From positions 62,001 to 126,000 of the forward strand of contig NZ_JAEOAH010000015.1 of the NCBI RefSeq assembly GCF_016612995.1: DNA of 64,000 nucleotides, given 5' to 3'. Origin of the DNA: Viridibacillus soli. Its GTDB lineage: Bacteria; Bacillota; Bacilli; Bacillales_A; Planococcaceae. The number at the start of each line of letters is the position of its first letter. Within the stretch, counting starts at the first letter, position 1. Positions 62,056-64,000 of the stretch are shown one piece after another. Made by a program: the position numbers and the translations under genes. The notes under the pieces are model-generated. The model worked only from the letters and a program-made list of their open reading frames with translations. It made no database searches and was not told the origin of the DNA.

Positions 62056-64000
62056 TCACCGTTTACGAGAGTTCTTAACCTCAGAAACTTGCTCCCTCAT
62101 TGCAGCGTATTTATTGTCACCTATTAATATCATAATTTGCAACATTGTAAAAGGTAAATAAACACGCTTTCGGTAAGCTAAATATTTTGGTTGCCATATA
62201 TTTGCGTACTTCTCCTTGAAACGTTGCACATCTTGGAAGTTATAATACTCTTGACCATCAAATATAATTTGTGCAGCGATTTTCTCTGTTAACGTCGCAT
62301 AGTGGGATACACCAATATGAGAAAGAGGTGTCATTCCTACATTTAAACGTTTAAATTCTTCGCTCTTTGCCCAAGTAAACACATTGAGTAATAAATAATC
62401 CAAAATACCGCTTGGTAGATTTGTCTTTTTCGAGCGCATAAGGTCAATAGAAATGGTCTGCTCCGCATCATATAAAGGAATAACATTTGAGAAAGCAACA
62501 ATTTGTGCATCACCATTTTTCACAACAGCAAGCGGTGCAAATTGTAAATAATCTTCACTAAAATAGCCGAGTGAGAAGCCCTTTTCCTTTCGATTATCTA
62601 GCCATTCATCTGATAACTTCCACAATTCTGAAAGTAAATCCTCTTGGAATGGAGGTTGCAATAGCTCAAAGGAATATCCATCCTGCTGTAAGCTATCTTT
62701 CAACTTGTCAATTTCCAACGTATCTTCTTTAGAATATGCAAGAGACTCTAAATCTATAAATCCCTCTTCTCCTAATTTAAAGAAACTGTAGCCATAGCCA
62801 TGTAAATAAGGCACAAACTGATCACTCACTTCATAAAAGACGGGTGTATAACCATAGTAATCAGCATGTGATACAAACTCTTCTATGGCTACCCCGAAAT
62901 CTTCCTTTTTACCAACTAAATCTCCAAGAACAACAAGCTTATCGGCACTTTCCTGATATGGGAAAAGTACTGTTTTTTTCTTATTCCAGAAAATATATTT
63001 GTCATGAAGGAAAATAAGATGTGATAACTCTTTACCACCATATTTATTGAGATGTAAGAAAATTTCCTTTTCATGATGGATCGAAGAAATTTTCTTGAAT
63101 TGCGTAACCTTTCTTAGCCATACTTCTATAAATACAACAATTGTTACAACGACTAAGCCGATAAAGGCACTCCAGAAGAGGTCACCTGAATCCGTAATAA
63201 AAAATGGTCGCATGCTTTCTGGGATTGGGTATTTCGCAGTAGGAATCGCCCAAATACCAATTACAACGTATAATGCTGTAATGACTAAAATAATACATAC
63301 ATTGACGAGTGAGCGCCCCCACGTAACAATATAGCTTTCACGATAAAATCGATCTCGCGATACAAATAACAGACCTGCTACAAAAATCATAAATAACGCC
63401 TGTTTATATTGAATGCCTTTTAATATAAATAATGCTGCCGCAAACAATAAAACAAATAGCGTAATGCGATATGAACGTCGATCTTTATAAGAAATACCAT
63501 TTGATAACGCCAGCAATATAAAGCCGGTCGCTACAGCTACCTGATGGGACACATTGACAATTGGTAACGATAATATTTCCTTCGCATACTTAATTCGTTC
63601 AATGGCCCCAGGAGCCGCAGAAGACACCAAAAGCACTAGCCCTGATAAAAAGACAAGAACAGTCGCTGTTACATGACTGGCACGTTCTAAAATAATATTC
63701 GGAATACTATTAAAGCCGGCATTTAATTTACCCCATAACTCATGTAGGAACAAAGCAAGCCCTGCTAAAAAGGGAATAATATAATATCCGACGCGGTAAA
63801 ATAACAGCATCAATAGCACTGACTCCTCTGGTACATTTAAACTTTGCGTTCCCCATAAGAACACCAAATCAAAAGACCCAAGACCACCAGGAATCATACT
63901 TACAATACCAGCACATGAAGCAACAATGAAAATCGGAATTAAACTTTCAAAACTGATCGGCACTTCTAGCATATAACTGATTAAAAAAATAAATGCAATT
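62056..64000 (-). CDS. mprF: phosphatidylglycerol lysyltransferase (MprF), N-terminus outside the window
   Basis: About 647 residues are visible; the frame is open to the window edge, so the true start lies beyond it (full MprF is about 850 residues). The visible part has the end of the flippase membrane region (SMIPGGLGSFD, a family hallmark), further membrane segments, and a C-terminal synthase domain (GYSFFKLGEEGFIDLE; RLNVGMTPLSHIG). MprF adds lysine or alanine to phosphatidylglycerol and flips it outward, lowering surface negative charge and giving resistance to cationic peptides. Amino acid specificity is not readable here. Confidence 0.92.
   Translation of the reverse strand, partial: IAFIFLISYMLEVPISFESLIPIFIVASCAGIVSMIPGGLGSFDLVFLWGTQSLNVPEESVLLMLLFYRVGYYIIPFLAGLALFLHELWGKLNAGFNSIPNIILERASHVTATVLVFLSGLVLLVSSAAPGAIERIKYAKEILSLPIVNVSHQVAVATGFILLALSNGISYKDRRSYRITLFVLLFAAALFILKGIQYKQALFMIFVAGLLFVSRDRFYRESYIVTWGRSLVNVCIILVITALYVVIGIWAIPTAKYPIPESMRPFFITDSGDLFWSAFIGLVVVTIVVFIEVWLRKVTQFKKISSIHHEKEIFLHLNKYGGKELSHLIFLHDKYIFWNKKKTVLFPYQESADKLVVLGDLVGKKEDFGVAIEEFVSHADYYGYTPVFYEVSDQFVPYLHGYGYSFFKLGEEGFIDLESLAYSKEDTLEIDKLKDSLQQDGYSFELLQPPFQEDLLSELWKLSDEWLDNRKEKGFSLGYFSEDYLQFAPLAVVKNGDAQIVAFSNVIPLYDAEQTISIDLMRSKKTNLPSGILDYLLLNVFTWAKSEEFKRLNVGMTPLSHIGVSHYATLTEKIAAQIIFDGQEYYNFQDVQRFKEKYANIWQPKYLAYRKRVYLPFTMLQIMILIGDNKYAAMREQVSEVKNSRKR

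Overview
The window is 64 kb of low-GC chromosomal DNA from a Gram-positive, Bacillales-type organism. The gene set points this way: liaIHFSR, pdaC, an uppP/BacA-type phosphatase, mprF, a SAM-I riboswitch on metY, a CcpA-type cre site, and strong AGGAGG Shine-Dalgarno sites throughout. The gene order, and a lysine 6-dehydrogenase resembling the Geobacillus enzyme, suggest the Lysinibacillus/Solibacillus side of the family Caryophanaceae (Planococcaceae). The genus is an inference, not a demonstration. Both ends cut genes: an EAL-domain gene on the left and mprF on the right. I see no rRNA, tRNA, CRISPR array or prophage.

Layout. 0-5.5 kb: EAL fragment, a two-gene threonine/serine exporter, a PdaC-like cell-wall deacetylase and an ABC-F ATPase. 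5.6-11.2 kb: a minus-strand catabolic block (aldehyde dehydrogenase, lysine 6-dehydrogenase, then a CaiB-type CoA-transferase and an acyl-CoA dehydrogenase) that reads as lysine -> aminoadipate -> glutaryl-CoA degradation. 11.3-15 kb: an AIM24-like protein, an MFS exporter behind a leader peptide, a MITE with an exact 9-bp target duplication, and a 2-hydroxyacid dehydrogenase. 15.3-19 kb: nrdAB behind paired NrdR boxes and a cobalamin riboswitch. 19.1-28.9 kb: an envelope-stress region with PepSY proteins and their two-component system, uppP, a metallophosphoesterase and the lia operon. 29-34 kb: a TPR-type (NprR/PlcR-like) regulator, a second two-component system with a possible small membrane protein between its genes, and a tandem structured repeat.

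34-45 kb: an EamA transporter, a small DNA-binding protein, a 14-copy tandem repeat of about 42 bp, an ACT-less homoserine dehydrogenase and SAM-riboswitch-controlled metY, a nitroreductase, a large membrane protein of unknown function, a YhhN protein, pepT and an EmrE-family exporter. 45-48.7 kb is the most eroded stretch: two tiny Cys-containing hydrophobic ORFs before a CPBP membrane protein, a frameshifted IS4-family transposase, a Fur-box promoter with no gene behind it, and a FhuF-like ferric reductase. 48.8-64 kb: mntH, nucleoside/ribose salvage (nucleoside hydrolase, ribokinase), a muropeptide dipeptide epimerase with an acetyltransferase and a divergent regulator, an NhaC antiporter with a cre site, an M20 amidohydrolase, an ABC exporter and mprF.

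The themes are cell-envelope maintenance (pdaC, uppP, lia, dipeptide epimerase, mprF), nutrient recycling and metabolite-sensing RNA control. The most rewarding places for a second look are the doubly controlled nrdAB leader, the nonsense-split PepSY gene, the covarying tandem repeat at 33.6-34.06 kb, the MITE, the leader-peptide attenuator before the MFS gene, the peptide pair before the CPBP gene, and the orphan Fur promoter. All calls come from reading the sequence; no database search was run.
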